Shown: positions 45,621-54,574, counted from the stretch's first letter. The stretch: DNA of 64,000 nucleotides from Pelagibius sp. Alg239-R121 (GCF_947331435.1 NZ_CAMZOF010000006.1:62001-126000); one strand, 5' to 3'. Program-made: numbers and translations. The notes: generated by a model not told the origin, from the sequence alone.

Positions 45621-45740
45621 TACAATGAGATGTCTTCAACTTTGCCCGTCTTAGCGGAGCCGCCGGAATCTTGTCTGTCGGCGACAAGCCGGACCCGAGT
45701 CAATAAACGGGAGCCTACCCAAAGGCGGCTCCCGTTTTTT
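45621..45740 (+). ncRNA. Candidate small RNA
   Basis: A -10-like TACAAT (45621-45626) with a poor -35, then an internal hairpin (CTTGTC 45670-45675 with GACAAG 45683-45688, flanked by pairing CCGG tracts) and a strong terminator at 45705-45740. The predicted transcript is about 109 bases. It could instead be the 3' end of the PilZ mRNA. No open frame of note lies inside it. Confidence 0.3.
45705..45740 (+). terminator. Rho-independent terminator downstream of PilZ
   Basis: AAACGGGAGCC (45705-45715) pairs perfectly with GGCTCCCGTTT (45727-45737), followed by TTT; total T-run six. It lies 111 bases past the PilZ stop. The rest of the 555-base gap (45595-46149) holds one more hairpin (CGCCGTA 45881-45887 with TACGGCG 45895-45901) and AT-rich sequence, but no gene I can support. 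Confidence 0.9.
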
Positions 45741-46149
45741 CGCTTCGTGTTCCCGAGGTAAAGCCGTGCAAGTGGTTTTCACTTTCAGCTCAGATTCACC
45801 TTGAATATTCAACCTGACGTTAAGTCGGGCGCTCAACTCAATGTTGCACTGAGTGAATTTGACGACAGTCCTCTAGGAGTCGCCGTACAGGCACTACGGC
45901 GGCTATTTCGTCACCGGTTTTCCAGTAACGCAGGGGAGTATTCTGCCCATTTTTCACTTACATTGTCAATATATCTAAAGTTGTACAGGCTTTGAATTGC
46001 AATCTAAGATAACTAAGGCAATGTCTTCTCTACTCAAAATAGATTTCCGGTGATACCTTACCGTTCAATCAGCGGGGTCGTTTGGTAAAAAAAACACAAC
46101 CCCTAATATTACACAGCGAAAATTACATCGAGCTGTGGTAACATTAACC

Positions 46150-46416
46150 ATGCTGACTTTGAACGAACTCGCAATTCATAAGGCCCGTCTTCTGCGTGGA
46201 GAGGGCGAGCACGACGAAACCCGGATCGCGGAGCTGGACCGTTTGATCATCGGCCAACATGCGCTGAATCTTGATGACGCCATCATTAAACTGGAATTGG
46301 CGCGAGAGATGGCGCACAAGCTTGACCGATCGCTGGAACGCGACTACCGGGATATTGAAGACACCGCCGAAATCGTCACCTTGATCGACGATGTTCTTCG
46401 GGTCCTGAGGCATTAG
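46150..46416 (+). CDS. Small helical protein, unknown
   Basis: An 88-residue soluble, mostly helical and acidic protein: LTLNELAIHKARLLRGEGEH, DLIDEL-like helices and MAHKLDRSLERDYRDIEDTA. The ATG at 46150 overlaps a TTAACCAT (46145-46152), which equals a CtrA half-site, probably by chance. I do not recognise a family; regular heptads suggest a coiled coil. Confidence 0.6.
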   Translation: MLTLNELAIHKARLLRGEGEHDETRIAELDRLIIGQHALNLDDAIIKLELAREMAHKLDRSLERDYRDIEDTAEIVTLIDDVLRVLRH

Positions 46417-46660
46417 GCCGGAATCCGACCTTCGATATCTCTTGAATTTGTTGGCGCCGATCCGAGACGCATGTCGTATTCATTGGCATAAACCGCTCTT
46501 TTTCAATGTAAAAAATCAGGCACAACTCTCTCTAATCGCTTGAGGTTTCATGCATCTCGATCGATGCGACAGCTACCATGCTGCGTGCCGGAAAGCGGGT
46601 TTACATTGCGGGCACATCGTCTCAACATCTTGCTTTCCACTGTTCCGGTCAGCACGCCCT

Positions 46661-47371
46661 ATGAAACTTGCGATCTTTGACATTGATGGAACGCTGGTTA
46701 GAAGCGGCTCTCACGAAGACGGCCTCTTCTGGCATGCGCTCAGTGAGATTTTAGGTGTGGTGAAGGAGCCGTTTGACTGGACCGAATTCGAGCATGTGAC
46801 CGATAGCGGTATTACCGGCGAAGTCTTTCGCCGTCAGTTTGGGCGGAAACCTTCCTTGGACGCGCTGGCGGCAACAGAACGTTTTTTTGCCGAGCTATGG
46901 CGCGACACCTTGCGGGCTTTCTCTCATGAAGAGGTCGAGGTGCCTGGCGCAGGCTTATTGCTCGAGAAGCTCGATGCGCATCCGCAGTGGCAGACTGCTG
47001 TTGCCACAGGCGGTTGGGGACTGTCAGCCCGGGCCAAGCTGACCGCTGCCGGAATTGCTCACGAAGCGCTTTCATTGGGCTGTGCCAACGACGCCATCGC
47101 ACGGGAAGAGATTATTGCGGTCGCCCATGATCGTGCCCGGTCTGTAGGTAATATCAACGAATTCGAGCGTGTTGTTTATGTGGGTGACGGTTCCTGGGAC
47201 GTGAAAACCTGTGCCAATCTCAAGATGCCTTTGGTCGGAATAGCGGTAGCACCCGAAACCCGCGACCGGCTAAACGCGCTCGGTGTCAGTCATGTTTTAG
47301 ATGACTATCGCGATACAGATGCTGTGTTCGCTGCGCTTGAAGCGGCCACTGCTCCCCACGACTCTCGCTAA
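46661..47371 (+). CDS. HAD-superfamily hydrolase
   Basis: A 236-residue phosphatase-like HAD protein: motif I FDIDGTLVRSG with the nucleophile Asp, motif II VATGGWG, and motif IV VYVGDGSWDVKTC. The cap domain lies between residues about 20 and 100. Substrate unknown; phosphoglycolate-phosphatase-like members share this plan. The ATG at 46661 fits the family start MKLAIFDIDGT; the frame is open 37 residues upstream. Confidence 0.9.
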   Translation: MKLAIFDIDGTLVRSGSHEDGLFWHALSEILGVVKEPFDWTEFEHVTDSGITGEVFRRQFGRKPSLDALAATERFFAELWRDTLRAFSHEEVEVPGAGLLLEKLDAHPQWQTAVATGGWGLSARAKLTAAGIAHEALSLGCANDAIAREEIIAVAHDRARSVGNINEFERVVYVGDGSWDVKTCANLKMPLVGIAVAPETRDRLNALGVSHVLDDYRDTDAVFAALEAATAPHDSR

Positions 47372-47401
47372 ATCGCATGTTTAGATGAGACTTGCCAGGC
47401 A

Positions 47402-47686
47402 ATGGGACGGCTACGGTCATTCGATCTAGCCCGAATTCAATTGGACTTCATAGGTTCAACATTTTGGTGGGTTGTCTCGCTCTTCCACAGGGTTCTTTCA
47501 AAAGTGATCGTGCACTGGATTTTAGGCAAGCGCAGCGAGTCACGAGCCCGTGAGATTGCGGCTATCCTGAAGCGGGGAGGCCCCGAAGGGCTTGCATCCG
47601 GTGGATCAGAGGCCATCTTAGCTGAGCTGGCGAGAGAAGCCGGCAACAGGTCTACGATCGGTTTTCGCTATGGGATTCGCAATTAA
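47402..47686 (+). CDS. Small hypothetical protein
   Basis: A 94-residue frame with a hydrophobic stretch (about 17-40, IGSTFWWVVSLFHRVLSKVI) and a basic then Gly/Ala-rich C-terminus (RAREIAAILKRGGPEGLASG). It starts 30 bases past the HAD stop with a modest AGG ribosome site. It could be a small membrane protein co-transcribed with the HAD gene; it could also be a chance frame. Confidence 0.4.
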   Translation: MGRLRSFDLARIQLDFIGSTFWWVVSLFHRVLSKVIVHWILGKRSESRAREIAAILKRGGPEGLASGGSEAILAELAREAGNRSTIGFRYGIRN

Positions 47687-47866
47687 TGACGATCCCAAGC
47701 ACTCCTTTCGACGGGTGAACGGTAAGCAAACTGGTATGTCAACGGTGTGGCTAAACGCGGAGCTTGGCAACAAGCCTGGCAGAAGCGGCACCAAAACTGA
47801 AATTGAATTCTGTTTGGGACGTGCCGGTTCTCCGTTACTCTTGTAATCCGTCAACACAGAAAACCG

Positions 47867-48421
47867 ATGAATATTCACTACGAAATGACGAACCCTGATC
47901 ACAACCCGGTGAAGTCGGGCCTGCCTGAAATCCTCTCCAGGTTATGGCGTTTTGCCATGGTTCTGTCCCACAACGAAGAAACAGCAGGCGATTTGGTGCA
48001 GGCAACCTGCCTAAGGGCGTTGCAGAAGTGCGAGCAGTTTCAGGCCGGAACACATCTTGATCGCTGGACTTTTTCGATCATGGCTTCACTTTGGAAGAAT
48101 GAACTGCGTGCGGAACGCATCCGCCGTGGCGGCGGGTTCGTAGATGCTGAAGAAGTTCTGGTGACCGACGGCGCCGAAAAAATAGAAACGAATATTTTGC
48201 TGGCTGAGGTGTTGGCGGAGGTACAGGCATTACCCGAAGCACAGCGAAGCACGGTATTGCTGGTTTATGTGGAAGGATTGACCTACGCCGAAGCGGCGGA
48301 AACACTAGAAGTGCCGATTGGGACCATCATGAGCAGACTGGCTGCCGCCAGGCTCAAACTCGCCGCCTTGAAACGAGCGGAAGACGGCGGTTCGAAACGG
48401 CAGGTGAAGACAGGACAATGA
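47867..48421 (+). CDS. ECF-family RNA polymerase sigma factor
   Basis: A 184-residue extracytoplasmic-function sigma factor. Region 2 is LSRLWRFAMVLSHNEETAGD to CEQFQAG (binding -10 and core polymerase); region 4 is the helix-turn-helix YAEAAETLEVPIGTIMSRLA near the end. Region 1.1 and region 3 are absent, as expected. It overlaps the anti-sigma gene by 4 bases (ATGA). I did not find an obvious GGAAC-type autoregulatory promoter upstream. Confidence 0.93.
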   Translation: MNIHYEMTNPDHNPVKSGLPEILSRLWRFAMVLSHNEETAGDLVQATCLRALQKCEQFQAGTHLDRWTFSIMASLWKNELRAERIRRGGGFVDAEEVLVTDGAEKIETNILLAEVLAEVQALPEAQRSTVLLVYVEGLTYAEAAETLEVPIGTIMSRLAAARLKLAALKRAEDGGSKRQVKTGQ

Positions 48422-49281
48422 CGAGCGAACTGAACGATCAAACCGTAACGGACGAAACTCTTGTCGCGTATCTGGACGGTGAACTGCCGCCTGGGGAACG
48501 CAGCAGCGTAGAGTCCGCCCTTGAGAGCGACGAAGAGCTGCGTGAACGCCTTGCGTTACTCGACGATGGCGCGCGACCCTGGAAGGATGCCTTTGCCGGT
48601 CTCCTGGAGCAGGCGCCGATGGAGAAGCTTGAAGCAGATCTTGCCGCCGCAATCCAGCAGCAGGCCGAGCAGGCACCCACGTCCGGCTCTGCAGATCTGC
48701 CTCCAATCATTAAGGTTCCTGCAAACGATCACGGTAACCGCCGCTGGTGGCGCCCTGCAATGGCGGCCTGTGTGGCGGTTACGCTCCTGGTCGGCTTTGC
48801 AGCCGGGTATGGAACGAACGAGGCCCAGAATCCCGAGGTGGTGGCCGCTGTCGGCACTGAGGCTGAGGCCTGGCGACAGGCGGTTGCCGATTATCAGGCG
48901 CTTTACACGCGTGAAACACTTTCTGTCGCACTCACCGACCCGGTCGTACAATCGGCCGGTCTGCAGCGCGTTTCCAAGTCGCTCGGTCTTACTTTGCCGG
49001 ACAGTGTCTCCGAAGTTGGCGGGCTCGACTACAAGCGTGCCCAGATTCTCAAGTTCGGATCGCAACCCCTTGCACAGTTGGCTTATCTCTACAAAGACGA
49101 GGTTCCTGTTGCCTTTTGTATCGTACGCCTGGACGAAACAGATCGTGCCGCCAGCAACGAAGTACGCAGTGGCTTGAATATCGTTCACTGGTCGAAAGGC
49201 GGTTACAGCCTGATGCTGGTCGGTGATCTGCCCGTCGAGGAACTCAATGACTTTGCGCGCGAACTTGAGGGCCGGGTCTGA
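48418..49281 (+). CDS. Membrane-anchored anti-sigma factor
   Basis: A 287-residue inhibitor of the sigma factor encoded just upstream. The N-terminus carries the anti-sigma fold (TDETLVAYLDGELPPGERSS, ALESDEELRERLALLDD) without the HxxxCxxC zinc motif of ZAS factors. One membrane segment lies at about 118-138 (MAACVAVTLLVGFAAGY), followed by a periplasmic domain of about 145 residues that would sense the signal. The sigma/anti-sigma order and overlap are typical. Confidence 0.9.
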   Translation: MTSELNDQTVTDETLVAYLDGELPPGERSSVESALESDEELRERLALLDDGARPWKDAFAGLLEQAPMEKLEADLAAAIQQQAEQAPTSGSADLPPIIKVPANDHGNRRWWRPAMAACVAVTLLVGFAAGYGTNEAQNPEVVAAVGTEAEAWRQAVADYQALYTRETLSVALTDPVVQSAGLQRVSKSLGLTLPDSVSEVGGLDYKRAQILKFGSQPLAQLAYLYKDEVPVAFCIVRLDETDRAASNEVRSGLNIVHWSKGGYSLMLVGDLPVEELNDFARELEGRV

Positions 49282-49319
49282 TTTGCTGCGAGAGTGTTTT
49301 CGTCAATCGCGAACACCCA

Positions 49320-50522
49320 TTAAGTCTGTGATGAGGTTGCTTTGAGTTTGCGCCAGCGTGTGACGAGCCAGACGCAGAAACCGAACAGTCCCGTGGTCAC
49401 GGTCGCGACGAAGGCATAGATCGGTTCCGCCCGCGAGACCACATCACCGACCTGGTCAATGGCATGAACATCAACCTGGATCGGGTCGGTGTAGCTGCGC
49501 ACCGCTACCACCTCCTTCTTTTCTCCTGCTTGCTCAAAGACCACGTAAACATTCAGCGTAAGCGGCGCGTCGCCTTCTTTTTGCGGCGTAATACGCCAGT
49601 CCCATCTTGTCGGAACGATTGGTGAAAGCGTCTTGAGCTGGGCTCCGGCGGGCATAATCTCGAAGAGTGAACCGGCGATTTCCGCAGACATTTTCCGGGT
49701 GACCTCGGTTTTCGTTTCGATCACTTCTCCGGTCAGGGCGCGCATCTCGACCTTTAGATCGGCAGTGCCCGCAGGATCGATCACCAGGGAGATTTGCTCG
49801 GGTTCGCCGCGGTACATGGTCTGCGGCCGATTATAGGCGATCGGTGCCTTGGCGAGCTTTTTGACCAACGCAGCTATATCCAGACAATCCTGAGACGCCG
49901 AGATGATGCCCTGGCTGAGACAGGAAGCGACTTCTGATGGGGCTTGCTTGGTGCCTGCGACCACGATGTCCGGCTGAACTTTAGTGGGCGTTGTCGTTGC
50001 CGTTGTCGTCGCAGTGGCTGCCGTTGTGGTGGGGGGCTTGCTGGGTTTGCTCGTGGGAACCACCGAGTTCACGCCTTTGGAGCCGATCTTCGTTCCGGCT
50101 TTTTTACCGGTATTTGATTTGTTGGTACCGGTCTTTGTTTTGCCGGTGACCACGTTGTTTGTGCCTAGCCCTATGCCCCCAATCCCGCTTGTCGAGTTTT
50201 TACCGATCGCAATCGAGGTGCCGCCGAGATGTATCGTGGTGTTACCCGATTTGACGCTGCTTGCTGCCGGTAAGGCAATCTCCGTCCGGGTTTCTTCCCG
50301 AATCTGCCAGTACCAGATCCACACACCGGCAAAAACAAGAGCTATGCAGATAGGGGTAAGAAGCGAGACCATGACGCGACGTTCGCTCTGCGCGCCGTTG
50401 CAGCGTGTGAGAAAGCGGCGATAGAGCCTGCGACGGCCTAAAAACAGCAACAATGCCGCCAAGGTCATGACGACCGCGGTGGTCAGCGCAGCTGTTTCAA
50501 GCCACTTGGCGTCAATTTCCAC
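49320..50522 (-). CDS. Membrane protein with Gly/Thr/Lys-rich linker, unknown
   Basis: A 400-residue protein with membrane segments at about 12-30, 52-72 and near the C-terminus (about 370-390, FVATVTTGLFGFCVWLV). Between them are a low-complexity Gly/Thr/Lys region (residues 90-180, with TSIAIGKNSTSGIGGIGLG) and a beta-rich periplasmic domain (EPEQISLVIDPAGTADLKVE, GSLFEIMPAGAQLKTL, PTRWDWRITPQKEG) like the bundled membrane-anchored proteins of stress or secretion systems. I do not recognise it. It converges with the anti-sigma gene, 38 bases away. Confidence 0.75.
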   Translation of the reverse strand: MEIDAKWLETAALTTAVVMTLAALLLFLGRRRLYRRFLTRCNGAQSERRVMVSLLTPICIALVFAGVWIWYWQIREETRTEIALPAASSVKSGNTTIHLGGTSIAIGKNSTSGIGGIGLGTNNVVTGKTKTGTNKSNTGKKAGTKIGSKGVNSVVPTSKPSKPPTTTAATATTTATTTPTKVQPDIVVAGTKQAPSEVASCLSQGIISASQDCLDIAALVKKLAKAPIAYNRPQTMYRGEPEQISLVIDPAGTADLKVEMRALTGEVIETKTEVTRKMSAEIAGSLFEIMPAGAQLKTLSPIVPTRWDWRITPQKEGDAPLTLNVYVVFEQAGEKKEVVAVRSYTDPIQVDVHAIDQVGDVVSRAEPIYAFVATVTTGLFGFCVWLVTRWRKLKATSSQT

Positions 50523-50662
50523 GCTCTATGCTCTCCCGCGGTTGCGCCTGTCGTCACGAGAATCGGTGTTAGGCGAATCGCCACAGCATAACGCATGCCT
50601 GCGTATGTTTGTGCTTATTTTCCAATAAGCACGGCGATTCCGATGCGCTGAGTTCTTAAGAT

Positions 50663-50749
50663 TGGTGCCCGCTCCCGGACTCGAACCGGGACGGCCTTTC
50701 GGCCTCAAGATTTTAAGTCTTGTATGTCTACCAATTCCATCAAGCGGGC
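50663..50749 (-). tRNA. tRNA-Leu(UAA)
   Basis: On the minus strand the 87 bases fold as a class II tRNA with the encoded 3' CCA: acceptor GCCCGCT/AGCGGGC, D arm starting TGGAATTGGTAGACA, anticodon stem CAAGA/TCTTG with loop CTTAAAA (anticodon TAA), an extra arm GAGGCCGAAAGGCCGTC and T arm CCGGTTCGAGTCCGG. Long variable arm and UAA anticodon identify leucine. Confidence 0.97.
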
Positions 50750-50907
50750 GAAGAGCAGGATCCGGGTCCGGATCAGTCTGTGATTTGGTAACAGTTCCTC
50801 TTGTGCCAAAGCCGCGCCGCCTGTGCAACGGCGATTTGACCTTGGGTCGATTGGTAAAGCCGCTAGGATGTCGCCCAGTAGAAGCGTGATGGCAGGGAGA
50901 GGCGTTG

Positions 50908-51708
50908 ATGGGTGACAGGTTGAAGGGCCGGGTGGCGATTGTCGTTGGGGCGGGGTCTTCTGGCCCGGGCTGGGGAAACGGCAAGGCCGCTGCAGTGTTG
51001 TTTGCCCGCGAAGGGGCCAAGGTTCTGTGCGTTGATATCAACGAAGCATCTGCGCAGGAGACCGCCCGGATTATTGCCGACGAGGGCCATGAGGCCGCCG
51101 CCGTGCAGGCCGATGTTACTCAATCGGATCAGGTTTCGGATGTGGTGTCGGACTGCGCCGGGCGGTGGGGCAGTATCGATATTTTGCAGAACAACGTGGG
51201 TATCCTGGATTCCAGTGGACCGGTCGAATTAAGCGAGTCCGAATGGGACAAGGTGATCGCGGTTAACCTGAAGCCCATGTTTCTGACCTGCAAATATGTG
51301 TTGCCCGTTATGGAACGACAGGGCAGGGGCGCGATTGTCAATGTCGGCTCCATTGCAGGATCCCGCTGGCTCGGTGTGCCCTACATTACCTACAGCACGA
51401 CCAAGGGGGCTATTCCGCCCTTTACCCGCTCCATCGCCCTGCAGTACGCGGCGAAGGGGATACGGGCCAATTCGGTGCTTCCCGGATTAATGAATACCCC
51501 CATGATCCAAGAGCCTCTGAAGGATGCCTACGCCGACGGGGACATAGACAAGATGATCGCAATCCGTGATGCGCAATGTCCGATGGGTCACATGGGTGAT
51601 GCCTGGGACGTGGCCATGGCGTCACTGTTTCTGGCCTCAGACGAGGCGCGCTACATCACGGGAACCGAATTAGTGGTTGATGGCGGCATCACCGCAAAGG
51701 TTTCCTGA
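50908..51708 (+). CDS. Short-chain dehydrogenase/reductase
   Basis: A 266-residue classical SDR, NAD(P)-dependent oxidoreductase. Rossmann loop in VVGAGSSGPGWGNGKA (a longer, Gly-rich variant of TGxxxGIG found in one SDR group), NNVGI, catalytic Ser in NVGSIAGS and YxxxK in YSTTK; the C-terminal GTELVVDGGIT is standard. The likely substrate is a hydroxy/keto compound; it cannot be told apart further. The ATG at 50908 follows GGGAGAGG. Near the tRNA but with no visible operon. Confidence 0.93.
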   Translation: MGDRLKGRVAIVVGAGSSGPGWGNGKAAAVLFAREGAKVLCVDINEASAQETARIIADEGHEAAAVQADVTQSDQVSDVVSDCAGRWGSIDILQNNVGILDSSGPVELSESEWDKVIAVNLKPMFLTCKYVLPVMERQGRGAIVNVGSIAGSRWLGVPYITYSTTKGAIPPFTRSIALQYAAKGIRANSVLPGLMNTPMIQEPLKDAYADGDIDKMIAIRDAQCPMGHMGDAWDVAMASLFLASDEARYITGTELVVDGGITAKVS

Positions 51709-51729
51709 GGCCGTCTCGCAAAAACGAGT

Positions 51730-51978
51730 TTAGTAGCCCGGAGACAGGGAATCGACGGTCACGATGAAGTCTGACGATTCTGCTTTTTCGTCGTCCAGGA
51801 GCGTGTAGCCGTTCCCTTCGAACTCTCGCATTAATTCTTGGGTCGCGGCAAAATCCAGTTCCTCCTGGCTAGGCGCGCGAACCCCAATATCGACCGGATC
51901 CATACCATCCAGGTGATACCATAACAGGGGTACCGCCAAGGGAATGGAGAGTGAGAAGGGCAGGACGAAATATCGCAT
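51730..51978 (-). CDS. Small membrane-anchored protein, unknown
   Basis: An 82-residue protein with an N-terminal anchor (MRYFVLPFSLSIPLAVPLLW) and a short acidic periplasmic part (APSQEELDFAATQELMREFE, ESSDFIVTVDSLSPGY). It converges with the SDR gene with 21 bases between stops; the small hairpin CTCG-CAAAAA-CGAG in that gap may act as terminator. I do not recognise the family. Confidence 0.55.
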   Translation of the reverse strand: MRYFVLPFSLSIPLAVPLLWYHLDGMDPVDIGVRAPSQEELDFAATQELMREFEGNGYTLLDDEKAESSDFIVTVDSLSPGY

Positions 51979-52264
51979 AGGCGCCGGTGCTGCTCCGAAA
52001 GGATAATCCCTGGTCCTGACTTTGCCGCCCGAAAATCCTTAACGGGTGTGTCAAAAAGCTGATCTCTCTTCCGCGCAACGGTAACTGCCCGTTACGGAAT
52101 GCGATTGCCCCTAACTGCAGGCTTATGTATTAAGAGCTCAGCAGGTGCTCAGGGGCGCCTCACCCGCCGAAAGACTCCTCACCCTGGCTCGAAACTTCCA
52201 CTGTCATCCTCACGGTTCTCTTGGATCACATGGAGCGGGACGATCCGAAACAGGAGAAACGGTG

Positions 52265-52783
52265 ATGGTCGAACTTATCGACAAGTTAAAAACTGAAGCT
52301 CGGCTGCTGCATCGCAAAGCGGCCGAAGGCGATTCCGCAGCTCTTGCCCGAATTCGTAAGGTCCACGAAGACCCGAAATTGGATGATGCGGAGTTGAAAC
52401 CTGCCGTCAAACGCCGGCACTGCCTTGGTGCCATTGCGCGGGATCTCGGTTTTGACGGCTGGGCGCATGCAGTCCAGGTGATTAAGGGCAATAACAGTCG
52501 AGACTTCGGAAAGATGCTTTACCCGCACGGCTGCAGCGCACATTCCAACATTTGGTCCGCCAGCTATGCCGAAGCCCGTAAAATTCACGACGACGTCGGG
52601 GGATATCTTCTTGCCTACCGGCACCACTATTTCATCGTGGATGCGGACTACATCCGGACCCTCGGATTGGACCCGGAGGATTCAGACTGGCAGGCGATCG
52701 GCTACGACTGGGTGAAGCCAAAGTCCACAGAGGCACGCGAACGACTGTACAGCAAGGTCGTTCAAGTACAATTCGATCGCTGA
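52265..52783 (+). CDS. Hypothetical protein
   Basis: A 172-residue soluble protein. The N-terminal 90 residues are helical with AVKRRHCLGAIARDLGFDGW, resembling short ankyrin-less Arg-rich helices; the rest includes MLYPHGCSAHSNIWSASYAE, YLLAYRHHYFIVDADYIRTL and DWQAIGYDWVKPKSTEARER. Clusters of His and Asp could bind metal. The ATG at 52265 has CAGGAG upstream; the frame is open 40 residues further without a ribosome site. The 286 bases before it (51979-52264) show no gene. Confidence 0.7.
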   Translation: MVELIDKLKTEARLLHRKAAEGDSAALARIRKVHEDPKLDDAELKPAVKRRHCLGAIARDLGFDGWAHAVQVIKGNNSRDFGKMLYPHGCSAHSNIWSASYAEARKIHDDVGGYLLAYRHHYFIVDADYIRTLGLDPEDSDWQAIGYDWVKPKSTEARERLYSKVVQVQFDR

Positions 52784-52797
52784 CGTTTGTTCACCGG

Positions 52798-52830
52798 CGG
52801 CGGCCGTCTTCGTTTTGTGCACGGCCGCCG
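52798..52830. terminator. Bidirectional hairpin between convergent genes
   Basis: CGGCGGCCGT (52798-52807) pairs perfectly with ACGGCCGCCG (52821-52830) around a 13-base loop, between the ends of the hypothetical gene (52783) and the AbrB-family gene (52836). The T-run is weak on both strands. Confidence 0.65.
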
Positions 52831-52835
52831 TTCCC

Positions 52836-53927
52836 TCATTCTCTTGACGAGTCTCCGAGTAATTTCTGTAGCAGCTGAAAGAGCAGGGGGGCGCAGACCA
52901 CGATGATGAAAATTCTCACGATGTGATGGGTCGCGACAAATGCGCTGTCGAGCGAAAGAGACAGGGCGATCAGGCTCATTTCCGCCAAGCCGCCTGGTGC
53001 GAAGGCCAGAAACAGGGCCACGAATGACAGTCCGGTTAGGCTGTGCAGGGCCCAGGCGAAGATCAGAGAGATAGCGACAAGAATGATCGTTCCTCCCGTG
53101 GCCGCTGCAATGCATCTGGCAACCAGGCTCATCTGAATTCCGGCAAAACGGCATCCGATGGCGGCGCCAACCACCACCTGGGCAACAGCAACGAGTTCGC
53201 GCGGAGGATTGGCCGTTGTTAAGCCTGCGAGATGCACCACCGCACTGAGGATCATGGGCCCTACGATCGCGGCGGCAGGAAGTCGGAGTGCCTTTGCAGC
53301 AAAGAATCCCGCAATTGCACAGGTGGTCAACACCGCCATGTCGCTGAGCGGTACTTCCGCCAGCGGCAATCCGACCGTGGGCCGGGTTGCGGGATCGTAC
53401 GCCAGCCAGAGCTGGAAAAAGAACGGCAGGGTCATGATGACGGAGAGAATCCGCCAAGCCTGAGTCAGTGAAATTATCCGGCTGTCGCCGCCCATTTCGC
53501 CGCCGACGGCGACCATCTCCGATAATCCGCCGGGCATGGCCGAGAAATAGGAGCTGATGGGACCGTAACGGCAGAGTCGTCGAAAGTAGAGAATGCCGAT
53601 GCCCCCGGAGACAACGACGTAGAGCAGCAAGGCTGAGAGGCTTACGGCCCAATTGCCCAGTTGTGGCAGGATATCCGGTGAAAATCCGCTGCCCAGCATG
53701 ATGCCGAGAACCACCACCATGACACTGCGAAGTTGGTTGGGAAGGGCGAGCGGCAATCTCAGCATAGCACCTGCGGTTACCGCCACCATGCTGCCGATCA
53801 TCCAGGGCAGAGGAATCCCGATCCAGGTCGCCAACCATCCTCCGATGCCGCCAATTGCCAGAGCGAGAGCCGTGGATTGCAGTGTCGGTTTGCGCTCAGG
53901 AATGGAGTTTTCGGACGTTGCTGGCAA
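52836..53927 (-). CDS. AbrB-family membrane protein (COG3180)
   Basis: A 363-residue inner-membrane protein with about ten hydrophobic segments arranged as two similar halves, as in the AbrB duplication family: IPLPWMIGSMVAVTAGAML with MLGSGFSPDIL in the first half and LPAAAIVGPMILSAVVHLAG with ATHHIVRIFIIVVCAPLLFQ in the second. The repeated GPGG/MPGGLSEM and FAPGGLAEMSL motifs mark the halves. Family members are putative regulators of aidB or transporters; the substrate is unknown. The gene sits 47 bases downstream of a HAD gene on the same strand. Confidence 0.9.
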   Translation of the reverse strand: MPATSENSIPERKPTLQSTALALAIGGIGGWLATWIGIPLPWMIGSMVAVTAGAMLRLPLALPNQLRSVMVVVLGIMLGSGFSPDILPQLGNWAVSLSALLLYVVVSGGIGILYFRRLCRYGPISSYFSAMPGGLSEMVAVGGEMGGDSRIISLTQAWRILSVIMTLPFFFQLWLAYDPATRPTVGLPLAEVPLSDMAVLTTCAIAGFFAAKALRLPAAAIVGPMILSAVVHLAGLTTANPPRELVAVAQVVVGAAIGCRFAGIQMSLVARCIAAATGGTIILVAISLIFAWALHSLTGLSFVALFLAFAPGGLAEMSLIALSLSLDSAFVATHHIVRIFIIVVCAPLLFQLLQKLLGDSSRE

Positions 53928-53974
53928 GTTGGAACCGTGGATTGTTGTCGAGGTGGAGACTTTGAAATGCCTGC

Positions 53975-54574
53975 TTAGGCGAGAAATCTATCTATGTCCT
54001 GTTTGAGGTTCGATGCCGTAGTGAAGTGAATGCCGTGCAGACCGAGTTCCTGGGCCGCTTTGACGTTCTTTGGCGTATCGTCGATGAAAGCGGCGCCCTC
54101 GAGGTTCAGATCATAGCGTTCTGCCAGCAGATGGAAGATCTTATGGTCGGGTTTCTTCAAACCTTCTTCTCCGGATACCAGGATGCCTTCGAACCAACTG
54201 AGAAACTCAAAGCGTTCCCGCGCCATGGGGAAGGTTTCCGCCGAGAAGTTGGTCAACGCAAACAGCGGCACCTTGCGTTGCTTGAGGTCGGCCAGCACCT
54301 CCACCGTTTCCTCCAGCGCACCGCCCAGCATTTCTGTCCAGCGACCGAAGTAGGCTTCGATGTGTTCGCGGAATGCAGGGTGCTTTTCACTTAACAGCGC
54401 CATGCCTTCGGCGAAGGGCCTGCCGGCGTCCTGCTGTTCGTTCCAGTCTGTGGTGCAGATCCGGCTCAGAAAGTCTTCCATATCTGATTCCTGATCGAAA
54501 AGCTTGCGATAGAGGTATCGGGGGTTCCAGTCGATCAGAACACCGCCGAGATCAAATATTATCGTTTTTTCCAT
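53975..54574 (-). CDS. HAD-superfamily hydrolase, YihX/haloacid dehalogenase type
   Basis: A 199-residue phosphatase-like HAD protein with motif I FDLGGVLIDWN, motif II LTNFS, motif III Lys in KKPDHKIFHLLAERY and motif IV FIDDTPKNV. The cap is a small four-helix type. YihX-like members remove phosphate from glucose-1-phosphate and other small molecules. It lies 30 bases from argE, same strand, probably in one transcript with argE and the AbrB-family gene. Confidence 0.92.
   Translation of the reverse strand: MEKTIIFDLGGVLIDWNPRYLYRKLFDQESDMEDFLSRICTTDWNEQQDAGRPFAEGMALLSEKHPAFREHIEAYFGRWTEMLGGALEETVEVLADLKQRKVPLFALTNFSAETFPMARERFEFLSWFEGILVSGEEGLKKPDHKIFHLLAERYDLNLEGAAFIDDTPKNVKAAQELGLHGIHFTTASNLKQDIDRFLA

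Noticed and set aside
45801-45995. Plus-strand frame of 64 residues in the PilZ downstream gap
   Set aside because: TTG start without a ribosome site, and composition not protein-like.
52762-53838. Minus-strand frame of 358 residues in another phase from the AbrB-family gene
   Set aside because: His/Arg/Cys-rich, low-quality sequence; the 363-residue frame at 52836-53927 has the real membrane-protein pattern.
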